This document shows, one piece after another, positions 46,016-57,159 of a stretch of 64,000 nt of DNA; within the stretch, counting starts at the first letter, position 1; the number at the start of each line of letters is the position of its first letter. The notes beneath the pieces were generated by a model. That model searched no databases. It was not told the origin of the DNA and saw only the letters and a list, made by a program, of their open reading frames with translations. The position numbers and the translations under genes were made by a program. This DNA is from Isoetes taiwanensis (taxonomy: Eukaryota > Streptophyta > Lycopodiopsida > Isoetales > Isoetaceae): assembly GCA_021234155.1 (NCBI GenBank), contig JAJEKV010000037.1, positions 1,358,171-1,422,170 of the forward strand. Reading direction: 5' to 3'.

Positions 46016-46862
46016 TCAAGACCAGACAATTTCAAAAAGAGCAAGAGAATTTCTATTCGTCAAAAAAAAAAAAAAAAAAAAAAAGGGGTACACAAATTTG
46101 CATGGATGATCGATCCTCTCATAGGAAGCCAATGGTATCGCGATTCCACGAAGGGATAGTAGGAATCTTGTCCGGAAGGAGAGCCATCGGCAAAGATCCA
46201 AGAGACCATTATATCCGGTAAAAATTGTTCATGGTACCAAAAACATATCGATCTTCACTCCGAGATTCTCTTTTCGGAGTTTGAAATGCATCTCTTTTAT
46301 CATGAGAAGCATCAAGGAACCATAGCTATCTGCTAGCATCCTATGGGAGTAGTATAACGCCTATACCCGTCAAATTGAGCATCACGTCACCATGATGATG
46401 CTTACACAAAAAGTAGTGCATATGTAGCATCCGAATGCATTCCCTTGTAAAATTCTGCCCACGAGAGCCTTTGTGTTCGATACACTGCGATGCAGTCTTT
46501 GCTAGTTTCTCTTGATAAGTCTTTTGCCCAAGGAAACACTCCATGGCAAGGTGATCATGGTTCATGTCTTTTTGTAGAGTTCCTTTTCGGAGTCAGGGTA
46601 GTTTTGGTCAACATTTGTGCCTTCCCATATACACCGCCTCGAAAATGCATGTGCACCGAGTAAATTTCCACGAGGAAGAGGTTCTTCATTAATTAAAACA
46701 TTGTCCCATTCTCGCATCGTATGCAATTCTTGCACAGTGTCGATTACACCATAAGGAATAGGTACTCCTGTAGCTGGATCAAGCTCGGGAAGCACTCCTA
46801 AATTGCTTTCGGATCAGTTTGTTACATTGTCCCGATAGGTGTATGGTAAGAAAAAGGAGCCA
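46016..46862 (-). CDS. antisense ORF between integrase and 3' LTR
   Basis: The minus strand reads MLPELDPATGVPIPYGVID from 46,795, runs into MNHDHLAMECFLGQKTYQEK with a one-base overlap-type shift at 46,562-46,565, and continues with breaks towards 46,083. CIEHKG, CKHHHGD segments are His/Cys-rich. Extra ORFs, some antisense, are known in plant Ty3/gypsy elements; I do not recognise this one. Confidence 0.45.
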
Positions 46863-47456
46863 TGATCGGCAAAGGGAGGTCGAAGTTTTTCCGAGCACGG
46901 AGCGAGAGGAGGAGCAAATTAGGGTTCGAGCTTCGATGGTTTGAATTTTTTGGTTTGAAGGTTTGAATTTTTAGTTTGAAATACATTCAATGGTTGTATG
47001 AGCCAAATTTCTTGAATAGTAGAAGTTTAGTTAAATAGGGTAGAGATTTGCTATGCTTTAACAATTTTGAGTGTTGTCATTTCAGTCCATTTGCTCATTA
47101 CTCTTATTTGTCTTAAGTTGGCCTCTTTCCATCTAGCCCTTGCTTCCATATGAAATTTTAAGAGTGCTAATCCTACATTGTTACTCATCCCTTTATTTGG
47201 CACTCATGCTAATTTGATTATCATTGTCATATTCAGGTTCATCCACTTCTTCTCCATATTCACTGTCTTGAGTTGTCCTACCCTCCATTTGATCTTATTT
47301 TTCTTATCACTCTCTCCATTACCTTATACTGCGCCTCATATTTCCCACCACCGCGGAGTAAATTCTATTCCCTCCACCACTTGTTGATATTTTGAAGACC
47401 TTCGCTTAGCATTTCTTTCCTTTGAGGCTGAGGGGACCAGCCTCATTCTTTCCTTT

Positions 47457-47463
47457 GAGGAGA
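47457..47463 (+). promoter_or_regulatory. polypurine tract
   Basis: GAGGAGA directly abuts the 3' LTR start at 47,464. Confidence 0.6.
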
Positions 47464-49918
47464 TGTTGCCCCTTTTTGGGCAACATGGACCATCATGATA
47501 CCTAGAGTTTCAAGATTGGAAGATACTTGTCGAGTTTGGAAGACTTGTGGTTTCTTTTGAGGTTTCATCTTAAGTTACTTTCCTATTACTCATATGGTAA
47601 GAGTTAGTGTTATTTTGATCCTGCTAGAGTTTGGAAGAAATTGGCTCAAGTTTGGAAGACCCTTGGGATCTTGGTTGTATAGCCTAATTCTTTCCTTTGA
47701 GGAAATTTTTCTAGTTACATTCTTATTTCTTGAAGACCAGGCAAAGGATATAGCAAGCTATACAAGGAGTTATAAGCATGTTGCTCATATTCACTCATAT
47801 GGAGCTAAATGGAGTTGCACCAATGGTTTGGAAGTCACACCTATGAAGATGTCACTTTAAAGGTGAATTTTGCTCTTGTTTAGGCCTTGAAGATTGGAAG
47901 ACCTTTTAGAAGTTTGGAAGACCCTAGGGCCTTGAGCAAAGTTATGAGGTATGATTTGAGCTTTGGAGATAAGATCATGTGCTACTGTGGGTTTCCATCC
48001 TTTATCCATTTCATCCATTCCATATCCACTTTCCTTTCATCTTTTTATACCCCATTTCCACCTTGTCATGCCTTCTTTCATTACTTCACTACCTATATTT
48101 TTTATTGGCCTCACCTCCACTTGTGAATTGCTCTCAAGAGATCATGAAAAACTTCAAGAGCAAGGAGGCTTGAATTTTACTTTCATCTTATTTCCCTAAA
48201 TCCTGCCATAGCCTTTTTTCCTATCTTTTCACCCTCTTCCTATGATTTTTTCACCATTCCCAAGGTTGAAAACTCATTGACCATGGTCAAAATGGGCAAA
48301 ATTTCAAGTATCTCAATTTGACTTGAAAACACTCTAGATTTGGAGCTTGGCAAAAAATAGCTATGTTGGCCTTTCCAAAATTCAAAAAAGACCTTGGAAA
48401 ATTCCTCAAATATTATTTCTTGGGATGCGTGCCAAAAAAAAAAAAAAAAAAATAGCAAAAAAAACCTATTCTAGCCTATCTACCCTATTTTTCTATTTTC
48501 CACCTCAGCCCCCCCCATTGGTCCACGTGGCAGCAGGGCAGGGCCTCCAGAACACGAGCTGGCACAACCCTTTCAAGGTAGCACGCGCCAAATTCAACAT
48601 GCTTTGACTCGGATTATTCAATTTATATCCTTATCTTCCGGAATCATTCGGCCTGTGGGATATATCGAGCTTTGAAAAAACCCTAAACTTAGAAAGCACC
48701 TAAATCGGCAAATTAGGTGCCCAAATCTGATTGAATCCCCGCCCTTTTGCTCCCCAAATCATCTCCCGAACCTTTTCCTCCGAGACCTCGAACCCCCGTG
48801 GCACTTGATTCAAGGGAATTTGCTCAAATTAAGCCTAAAATCACTCAACCGAGCTGGTTTTGGGAGGGACGATTTTATCCAAGAATGGACATCATTTTCT
48901 TCACCCCCTCGAGATATATACCTCCGTGATCCGGCTTTTTTTCTATATCTTTGATATTTTATTGATCTGTTCTACTCCAAATTCAGCTAATCCTGTTCGA
49001 GATTGAAGATTGACTGTTTTTTGATCGAAGACCGACTGTGTTGTGACCTACCTGACACCAAAACTTCTACTGCAATTCAAAATTCCTTATTACTTTCTCT
49101 TCCAGACAATTTCTAGATTATCGTAAGCTTACTATGCTTTGGGAGTTACTCTCAAGCATTGTTTTGGATATTTTCTCCGAGATTTCTGAACTCCCGTGGT
49201 ATTTTATGATCTTAATGCATATTCTTTGCCCGGAAAAATAGTGTTGCCATCTTCTCAAGTTATAAATCATTAATGCCTCTAGACCAATAGAAATCAGATA
49301 TTTTAAGTTGAATCCCAGCTAAATAGTTGTGTCCCAGCCTTAAATAGGATTGAGTATTGTTTATATGCAAAGAAAACAAAGAAAAATAGTTTTTTTATAT
49401 ATCGCCACAAACCGTGATGAATTCAAGACTTTGGTCCGTCTCCATAAATATCATAGTGTTTGCTTGTCAAGAAAACCCTATGCACGTGATTTAGAGTTCA
49501 TTCTGAGGTCATTTGCACAAATTCCAACTCAAAATTCATCACCAAACTCCATTTGCAAATTTTGGCTCTCTGTTTTGGCATTGACCAATTTTTGACTGAA
49601 CTTTGACATTGATTTTCTTGGTCTTCCCCTATCCAAATCGAGACAGACTTTCATCAGTAGTTCCCTCTACTTGTCTATAACTCATACCAAAAACCAAAAC
49701 TCAAAAATCTTAAAGGGTGTGACTGCAAGATTGATTTTTGTTCTGACAGTTTTTTCTGCTTCAGGGACTGTAGTGATTTTGGCAAAACCAGCATTTGAAA
49801 TTGAGTTCTTTTGCTTTATATGATTAAGGATTGATCACCCTAAGTGATCTGGAGGTCCTGACCAGTTTTTTTACACTTCCTTTGAGGTTAGGCTAAAATT
49901 CCAGGTTTTAGGCTAACA
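47464..49918 (+). repeat. 3' LTR
   Basis: Same ends as the 5' LTR; followed by target duplication AACGG at 49,919-49,923. Confidence 0.9.
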
Positions 49919-49923
49919 AACGG

Positions 49924-52600
49924 ACTTTACTCACCATGAAATCCCAGATTCCCACGTCCAAAATTGTTCAGGACTCCTAGATTTTTAACGAAAGCCGAGC
50001 TTTCAAAATTGCAGTACTTTCGTCTGGATTAATTGAAGATAACAACTGGTTACCTCTCGATTGCATCACTCAGTTGCCCTAGCCGAACCCTATCATATCC
50101 AAAAGGGTATAGTAATATTCACCAAAACATTAATATTTTTAGGGTCTTGCCCTTTTCCATGTGGTTCGTCTACATTCCACTACTGAGCCCTCGGCTGCTC
50201 ATGACAAACCAACTCATACTCCTGGAGTGCTAGAATTTACAACCTATTTTCCTTTTAGCAAACCCAGTTTGCAAGAATGCAGTAGCTGGTACTACCAACA
50301 AGTGCCCTTGGCTCTTGTTAATTACTAGTTCAAATAGTACCAAATATATTAGCTAAAATCATTAATAATAAATATTAACTAAGCTAAGTAATAAATCATT
50401 AAAACCCCCTTTAAATTTTAATGGTTGATAATGGGTTACAAAATCCATGATTTCATTTATGGGATGATAAATGGTCTTGGTTACCTTTAACAAAAATATC
50501 ACAAAATCAAAAGTTAAATTACTAAAATCGTGATTCCCGCCGCACAGAATCAATCACTCCAAGGTGCTTTCGGTCTAGTAACGTTGATCACAAAAATTGC
50601 TTTCTAGCTTCATCTTTACTTGTATATTTTGTATTTATGCATTGTAGAATTATTCTTTTCTTTTTCTTCTAGGCTAATGACTGACCCTGGACATTAAAGG
50701 TGATAATATTCTCGCAATGGCCCGAGAAAAATATGGCCTAGTGGCCATGCGGCTAGAAAAGTCCGAAGGATGTTATCTAGCCCATATGATTTAAACCTAG
50801 AAAGCCTCAACGTTGTCATGTGTGAAGTTTAAAAAAATAGGCATTATAAATTTGTATCACATCCAACCGCGAGATGAGTGGCTAAGATTATGATCCAGGT
50901 CATTGAATCCTATTGGCCCATTTTAACGGCTGAGATTAACTAGCCAGATTTGATCCGTGCCCTCCAATTTTTGCCGCTTTTATCTCCCTCCTTTTTTTCC
51001 TTGGCTTTTCAACCGAACGTGGCTCCGCCCTGCTCCTCCGCCATGCCTCCCGACCATGCTCCTCCGCCATGCTCTTGGGCGTCATTTCCTTCCTTGCTTC
51101 GTTTCCTTCCGATGGCATACAGATATCAAGGAGGGCATCGTTTCCTTCCGATGGCATACAGATATCAAGTTTCCTTCCGATGGCATACAGATATCAAGGA
51201 GGAAAACGTCGGCTGATGCATACAGATATGGCATACAGATATTGGAAGGAAGGCCAAGTATCCGAGCTTCGTTTCCTTCCTTGCAAGACATCGGCATCAC
51301 CTATATGGCCTTCTTGCAGCGACATCTCTGTATGCTCCCCTTTTGCTTGCGATTCTCTCCAAAGTGGCCCTTGATTGCACCTCCTGCTCTCTTCCGATCC
51401 AATCTTCTTAGCAGCATTTTCTTCAAATCGCAGGTCGCACCATTATCTTCAGTTCCCTATATCAGTTGGATCTGCCTGAGTTGGATCTGCCCAGCTTCTT
51501 TTCTTTCATAATTGTTATGAGAATAGGTAATTTGACAGGTGAGAATTTATGCATTTTTTATTAGATGTTAATAACTTATCAATGATGTCTAAGATGAGAT
51601 TGATTTTCGTATGCCAGATACAATGATCATCTTCAACATGCCAGATACAGGATCATCTCCAACAACCTTTTCAGCACTCATGTTACTCAGTTACACATCT
51701 ACTCATGCCGCTCTGATAATCCACAAGCCTCTTCTTGTCATAGCGGATATCCTCTCGCTACCACCGCGATCTGCAAAACCTTGATATTGCAGAGATCAAA
51801 AGCTTTTGGTTGTGCAACGGGCTGCATCTGATTTTTTAAAACTTCTTATGGTACAACGAAAACCTCTTATGGTACAATGACGAATGATGAACAAAATATC
51901 TTTCCACTATTTTTTATTTATTCCATATTTTGCTTTTGCTTCCCTCAATAACTATTTCTGAGGTTTATCTGCGTTTTGCGACCTTGTACTAGCAAGAGGA
52001 GAGAGATCATTGGACAATGCTTGCAACTGCAGCAGCAAAGCTGCAAGGCTCACATCTCGGCCTTTTTTTTGTAACCATAGTAGTACAGCCTCGGCCTTCT
52101 ATTTTTGAAGAATAGTACAGATGTTGCAAGCCTTGTTTATTTGCAAGTACAGGTTTTGCAAAAGATGTAAGATCTTTTGATCAGAAGGGATGGCAGGTTA
52201 TGATTTTCCTCCTTTTAGCCTTTGTTCGTGGCTATGTTGTAGCAGTATATTCTAAATATCATTGTTTTCTTTGTACCATTGATGTCCACAATAATTTTCT
52301 CTCCGAGCAAAGATTAAAGAAAGATTAAAGGCTGTAAAACAAGAATGTAAAATCTTGTTTCTAAAAAAAGAATGGCAGCAATAAGTTATTTTAACCAAAT
52401 GCTTTAAATAAATGCAAACCACCAGCGCAAAAAACAACCATTATTTAAGAGCTATGCACAACCTTATTAATTAGATTAAAATAATATCTAAAAATAACAA
52501 TACACTTTTTCAACATGTCTTTCATTGGAAAAAAACATGTCCTTTCTTAGAAAAACACCTAATAAAAACTGGAAAAACATGTTTTTTGTTAAACGGTGCC
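49924..52600. other. interior of the 22-kb insertion; no gene recognised
   Basis: AT-rich with no domain-bearing frame. Only the tandem repeat at 51,100-51,245 stands out. Confidence 0.4.
51100..51245. repeat. tandem repeat, unit TTTCCTTCCGATGGCATACA
   Basis: Three direct copies (29-39 bp) of a unit with CAGATATCAAG after the word given, plus two short GCATACAGATAT echoes. Confidence 0.8.
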
Positions 52601-53400
52601 ACATGACAAGATTTGATTAGTTAAAAGGATGTCCACGTGTAAAGGTGTGCCACGTGTCAAGATTTGATTGGCTAAAAAAAGATGTCGACGTGTAAACCAA
52701 ACGTGTTGTTTTTGTAAACTTAAAAAAAGTCCATGGATATTTTATGTTGGTTTTCTTGCAAAAACAACACTTGGAAATAACTAATTTAAGAAATAATGTG
52801 TCTACTTTTTAATAGCTACATATAATATTGAGGAAAACAATATTTGAAATAGCAATTATTTTTAAATGCTACATGTGGATTTCTTTAAACACTACGTGCT
52901 TTCCCTAAGAAAACAATGACAAATTTTAAAAATTACAAGTAGAGGAAAAAAAAAAAAGCATAGAAAAAAGAGAAAAAGATCCTCTTTTTCCCTAAGAAAA
53001 CAATGACAATTTTTAAAAACTACAAGTAGAGGAAAAAACAAAACACATAGAAAAAGAGAAAAAGATCTGTTTTTTTTACTTCTTCATGTGTAGTAATACG
53101 TAAATCTACGCGTGTAATTTTCAAAAACAATGCATGACTTCTTAAAAACAACGGTGACAAAAAACCACGTGTAGAAAAAAAAAGCCGATAAAAACAATAG
53201 TGAAAAAAAGGACACGTTGACAAAAAAAAAAAAGTCTTTGAAAAAACCCACGATTGGGATGTTTTTGCCAAAAACCACTTGTCTCTTTGTGCAAATCCCG
53301 GATAAACGGGCCACGTGGACTTTTGGGGCCATTTTGGTGTTGTTTTGGCATAAAACAACACTTAGTACAACTAAAAACAACTGTGGACCAAAAATTTGGG
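52600..53400. repeat. right subterminal repeats (CACGTGT)
   Basis: About ten CACGTGT/CGCGTGT/CATGTGT words with A-rich spacers, mirroring the ACATGTC cluster at the left end. Minus-strand frames here are low complexity. Confidence 0.55.
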
Positions 53401-53411
53401 GTCGAGTAATG

Positions 53412-53547
53412 TAGCAGTCCATCGGCTTTAGATAGGAGCCATGGATCAAGCTTAACGCCATTTCTAAGCGCGATTCGCCCGATCGTTGTAGCTCAAGTAA
53501 CACTTGAAAGAGCGGATGTGCTCTGGACGAGGCATCGAGGAAGCCAT
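53412..53547 (-). pseudogene. 5' half of tiny gene B, unit 2
   Basis: ATG at 53,547 and the N-terminal half of protein B with its TATA-containing promoter (TATAAAA at about 53,584-53,590). Upstream of it lies the ancestral flank, which resembles the promoter region of tiny gene C. Confidence 0.8.
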
Positions 53548-53813
53548 GGAAGATGAATGGCCTCTACCCCCTCGTCAAGCCGTTTTTATAGTGAAGTAAA
53601 ATTATTTATGTGAATTATTAGTGTACAATGTAGGGCCATAATTATTGAGCTTCTACGAGTGTCATGTACACGTACAAGTATAACACAAAATTTTTATGTA
53701 TATGTGTATGTTAATTACCTCATGTTTCTTGTGCTCGAGAAGTAGGTGAAAGTATTCGTGCTAGAGCAAATTAGGTGTGCTTAAAATTCTCAAAATGGGC
53801 TTATTTTCTCCAA

Positions 53814-54781
53814 TTAATGAAATCGTGCTTTTATCATGAAGTGAATATCCAGGTTGCCAATTAAATCTTCAAGTTTATTCCATATCAACACCTTCTTCGT
53901 CTTCATATCAAAAGGCACCACATCTACCGGCATTGGCACCTGCCCTGGGTTTTCTATCATGCTGTTGACTATTTCCATTGCGTGCTGCTTGTCGTATCTT
54001 CTGCTGACAAACATAGCCTTCGTGGACCTGAAAAGCCTGTCGACATGGATTGGATGCGTGAAGTTAAGGCCCAGTGGATACTTGTCAGCATACTTCTTGA
54101 GTTTGCTCATGGCCTCTAACTGTCTCGCCTTATCGTCATCACTAGTCATATCTCAGAATCGTAGAACGCCCCGTCTGCCGTTTCCCTACCTCTAAAACTT
54201 GCATCTTCCTTCTCTTTTAAAGCTTGTAGGTACACACTAGGCGATTGACCTTATCTTGATTGCTCTTCTCACAGCTGAGAGACCTTCACATATTTTTTTT
54301 GGTGTCAATGGTTCACCACCTGACCAGCCAAATTTGAAGAGGTTATCTGCGGCCTCATCCATTCTTAGGGTTGTCTCTTTAAAGGAACTGGCACTGCAGC
54401 GCATTAACTTCTTCAATCCTTTTTTATTTTTCTGACCCGCTTCAAGTAATACGGAACAGTATGAATCGTCCTGTTCTTCGCATGTGATCAGAATACCTTG
54501 TTTCTTCATTTGATCTGTTTCCTTAACTCTAGATATGAAAATAAGATCTGTCTTTCCGCTAGTCTTGAAGATCTCCACAAACCATTCAGAGCCCTCTGGT
54601 AGATCTTCTTCTGGACATGGAGGCTCTACCTGAGCCTTTATTATTCCGGTGGTATCGTCCATGGTCACAACGTGTGCCAAATCTGCAACTGATACATCTT
54701 CCTCCGTTCTTGGTTTTTTCGATGCTGATGTCCCTTGACCCTGCGCAGGCTTTGCTTTTCTTTTCACATTTTTAGAAGATC
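53814..54781 (-). CDS. N-terminal exon of a third ParB-like gene copy
   Basis: Acceptor GTAACTTTCAG|G (54,782/54,781). After a basic, NLS-like start (KKPRTEED) come a mixed domain (EGSEWFVEIFKTSGKTDLIFI), MDEAADNLFKFGWSGGEPL, YLQALKEKEDASFRGR, LKKYADKYPLGLN and NPGQVPMPVDVVPFD, the last two matching the second copy at 21.2-21.5 kb. Three small frame shifts interrupt it. The GNHS/GQHS half of the ParB-like domain is missing; the frame ends at TAA (53,814). Confidence 0.55.
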
Positions 54782-55327
54782 CTGAAAGTTACAATCATGT
54801 GGTGAGTAATGAAATCGCGCCGAGCGCGTTTTGATAGACACCTTACTACGGAAAACATAAATGGTATACAAGAAAAGTATCAGAGATAGCAAAAACCAAT
54901 CAGGGGTTCATGACGCTCTATATTATAAATCGCGCCGAGCGCGTTTTTTAGAGAGGCCCTACAAACGCTCTATATTATAAGAGACATACTAGGCTAGAAA
55001 AAAGACTTATCCAAAGAACTGGAGAATACAGAACAAAACTATAAACAAACAAGTGCAAGAAACTCTAATTAAACGATCTACATTATAATGACCGGAGAAT
55101 ACGGAGAGAAGATTATAAAACAAAAACAAAAACACAAAGTAAAGGAGAAGATTATAACAAAAACACACAAAATAAGGTAGTAAAAGCAAGAGAAATGACA
55201 CGTAAAACAATATAAAAATAGAAATAACACGAGCCGTGAAAAAATGATAAAAAGCGACATACGCATGGAAGAAAAACTTAAAAATAATACGTAAACTCAG
55301 AGAAATCGAGAAGAAATAGTAAATACC
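54782..55327 (-). other. intron with two GCGCCGAGCGC palindromes
   Basis: Donor AAGCG|GTATTT at 55,328/55,327; phase 1 joins G-S-S-K-N-V-K in frame. Palindromes at about 54,812 and 54,928 read GCGCCGAGCGC, which is GCGCCAGGCGC with the CAG altered. The rest is A-rich. Confidence 0.6.
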
Positions 55328-55430
55328 GCTTCCTCGAGTCTTTGCCGACTGTTCAAGAATTTCCTCGAAAGTTGGCCCGTCGCCCCCTCTCCCTCGCCTC
55401 CTCTCCCTCCGCCTCTACCTCTCGCTTGCC
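55328..55430 (-). CDS. probable first coding exon of the third ParB-like copy
   Basis: Gly/Arg/Glu-rich then PTFEEILEQSAKTRGS up to the donor. The upstream limit and start codon are unclear (a TAG in the Gly/Arg stretch may be an error). Confidence 0.4.
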
Positions 55431-55971
55431 GGATCCTCCTGACGCTATATAGCTGCAATGTTCGAATGCAATGTTATGGGACGCTGATTCAAATTTATAA
55501 TGTATGGGTGCATTATCTGAACCGCCGATTGCTATCCGATTTTAAATTACAATTATCCCCTATATTAACCGCTTATCCCGCCATTTCAAATTAAAACTTA
55601 ATTTTCTTATTAAAGCACATCCACGAATATTTATTTTTATTATTTTCAAGAAACGCCTATGTGGCACAATCAATTATTCATTAAGCCAATCGAATTTTTC
55701 AAGAAACCTGATCAACTCGCCGACTTCTTCCGGTCGACCGCCTCCTCGACTGATTGACCGCCTTCTCGACTGATCAACTCGCCTCCTCGACTGATCGACC
55801 ACCTCGACTTAGCGATCGCCTCCTCGACACCTCGACATGCTATCATGTCAGCCGAACTATGGTGAGTGCTATCAGTAGGATTTGAAGACTGTTCTTGAAA
55901 CATATTATATTCTTGAAGACTGTTCATGTGAAATCATTCTTTTAATGTTTTCAATTATCAGCGTGGGGGGA
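55431..55971. other. divergent intergenic region
   Basis: Lies between a minus-strand and a plus-strand gene; contains CGACTGATC/CTCCTCGAC repeats (about 55,710-55,830) and an intron-like acceptor tract ending at 55,971. Confidence 0.3.
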
Positions 55972-56206
55972 AGAATGCTATCTATTAACAGCAAACTTGA
56001 AGCGTCGACTTGGATTATGTAAAATCGAAGACCTGGAACCTGAATCTAAGTGCCATGGTGTCCCTCTTGGAAACAGTTTCTGTAAAGTTAGCATTATAAA
56101 TTGCAACTATGAGGATGAAGCTCTTCCAAGAAGACATCCTGGTGGTGACACAATCGGGGAGAGCGTGGGCACATTTGTGGCATGGCCAAAAGAACGTCTA
56201 AAAAAG
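55972..56206 (+). CDS. DUF8039-like module, exon of a plus-strand gene
   Basis: Acceptor TTCAATTATCAG, then ECYLLTANLKRRLG, HGVPLGNSFCKVSI and DTIGESVGTFVAWPKERLKK, ending at donor AAAAAG|GTATGT. The HGVPLG ... TIGESVG ... VAWPK series is the DUF8039 pattern, common in plant EnSpm-associated proteins. Confidence 0.6.
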
Positions 56207-56559
56207 GTATGTACAGACCTTCTGATACAAAGAAGCTATAATTTATTAGATCATAACTTATCAAAAGGTATGTATATGAGGATAGTAAAAAAAAAATGAA
56301 TATATCATAACATCTGCGTGATGTTGTGAATTTTGAATTCTTTGATGTTCTTTAGCCAGTCTTATCAACCCCATGAAACTACACATTAACGAAAATGTGT
56401 AGTTTCTTGGGGTTGGTCATACTGGCTGGAGGGCATCAAAGGATTCAATGTTTTCGACATTGCATATAAAAAAACATAATGAAATAAGTGTCACATAAAA
56501 GTATAAGCTGGAAATTGCGCCAGGCGCGAGTTTGTATTTATATTCAAAAAAACTATATG

Positions 56560-56703
56560 TACATTTTTCCTTCTGTGAAAATGCGCCAGGTGCGAGTTCC
56601 TTCTAAACTATCGTAGCAGGCTATACATTGTACATTTTTCCTTCTGTGAAAATGCGCCAGGCGCGAGTTCTTTCTAAACTAACATAGCAGGCTGTACATA
56701 TCT
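56560..56703. repeat. two 70-bp direct repeats with GCGCCAGGCGC palindromes
   Basis: TGTACATTTTTCCTTCTGTG plus AAAATGCGCCAGGYGCGAGTTC and TAGCAGGCT recurs twice; a further palindrome lies at 56,512-56,532. Confidence 0.8.
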
Positions 56704-57075
56704 CTACAAAATGTCACATAGGCCCACTTCATCGGCCCAATACCGAGTAAAGTCCCACCTGTACCACTGTGATATGACAGGATCCTCCCATTCCCTGCGA
56801 ATGTCGAGTCTCCAAATCAGAGTGTCCCGTCGATACTTGATACTCCTAATCAAATCCTCATATTTATTTGTTGGCATGAGCCTTACTAAGAGCATGAGGA
56901 GCCATATATGTCCAGTTATGCGATGGTAGCATTCCCATGGCCCCTGATACAGACTGTCATATGGCTTGTCCAACTCTCTATGAATGTTTTGAACAGCACA
57001 ATTAAGTAGTATCTTGTACAGGGTCTAGCGTTGATGGTCGTCCAGGGGAAGTATATTTGAACTAGAAGCAGCCAT
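56704..57075 (-). pseudogene. antisense ORF D (about 123 codons, one TAG)
   Basis: ATG at 57,075 (MAASSSNILPLDDHQR), one TAG where TGG would fit (about 57,025), then TLYKILLNCAVQNIHRELD and CYHRITGHIWLLMLL ... YEDLIRSIKYRRDTLIWRLD to the stop at 56,704. A good acceptor (TTTCTCTCGTTGTAG) lies just upstream of the ATG, so this may be a second exon. Trp/Arg/Tyr-rich; family unknown and not clearly related to tiny proteins A-C. Confidence 0.45.
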
Positions 57076-57159
57076 GTGTAATGCACTACAACGAGAGAAA
57101 TTAAGTAATTAGCAAATGATATTCCTCTCCCCAGAAAATGATTCTAAATATACAAAATT

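Larger units (their letters stand above)
37823..49918 (+). mobile_element. full-length Ty3/gypsy LTR retrotransposon (12.1 kb)
   Basis: Two LTRs of about 2.46 kb (TG...CA ends), perfect 5-bp target duplication AACGG (37,818-37,822 and 49,919-49,923), a candidate primer site, a polypurine tract, and gag, protease, RNase H, reverse transcriptase, RNase H and integrase in that order, plus an antisense ORF. The LTRs differ almost only at CAG/CTG sites and homopolymers, so the insertion is very recent. It is nested in the 22-kb insertion. Confidence 0.9.
31321..53411. mobile_element. 22-kb insertion with CACTA-like ends, non-autonomous
   Basis: The two halves of tiny gene B show the target exactly: TAGCA is repeated at 31,316-31,320 and 53,412-53,416 (true duplication 3-5 bp, TAG to TAGCA). 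The ends are imperfect inverted repeats: left CACTCACCCC then TTTTTGGTCCAC; right, complemented, CATTACTCGACCCC then TTTTTGGTCCAC. Both ends have subterminal arrays of ACATGTC/CACGTGT words, as in EnSpm/CACTA elements. No transposase was found. About 12 kb of it is a later nested LTR retrotransposon. Confidence 0.65.

Noticed and set aside
50936-51511. 184-codon plus-strand frame
   Set aside because: Runs through a tandem repeat in three frames at once and has no domain.
31316-53416. Transib-type element because of a 5-bp duplication and CAC ends
   Set aside because: The duplication can be as short as 3 bp, and subterminal repeats with CAC ends fit CACTA elements better; no transposase decides it.
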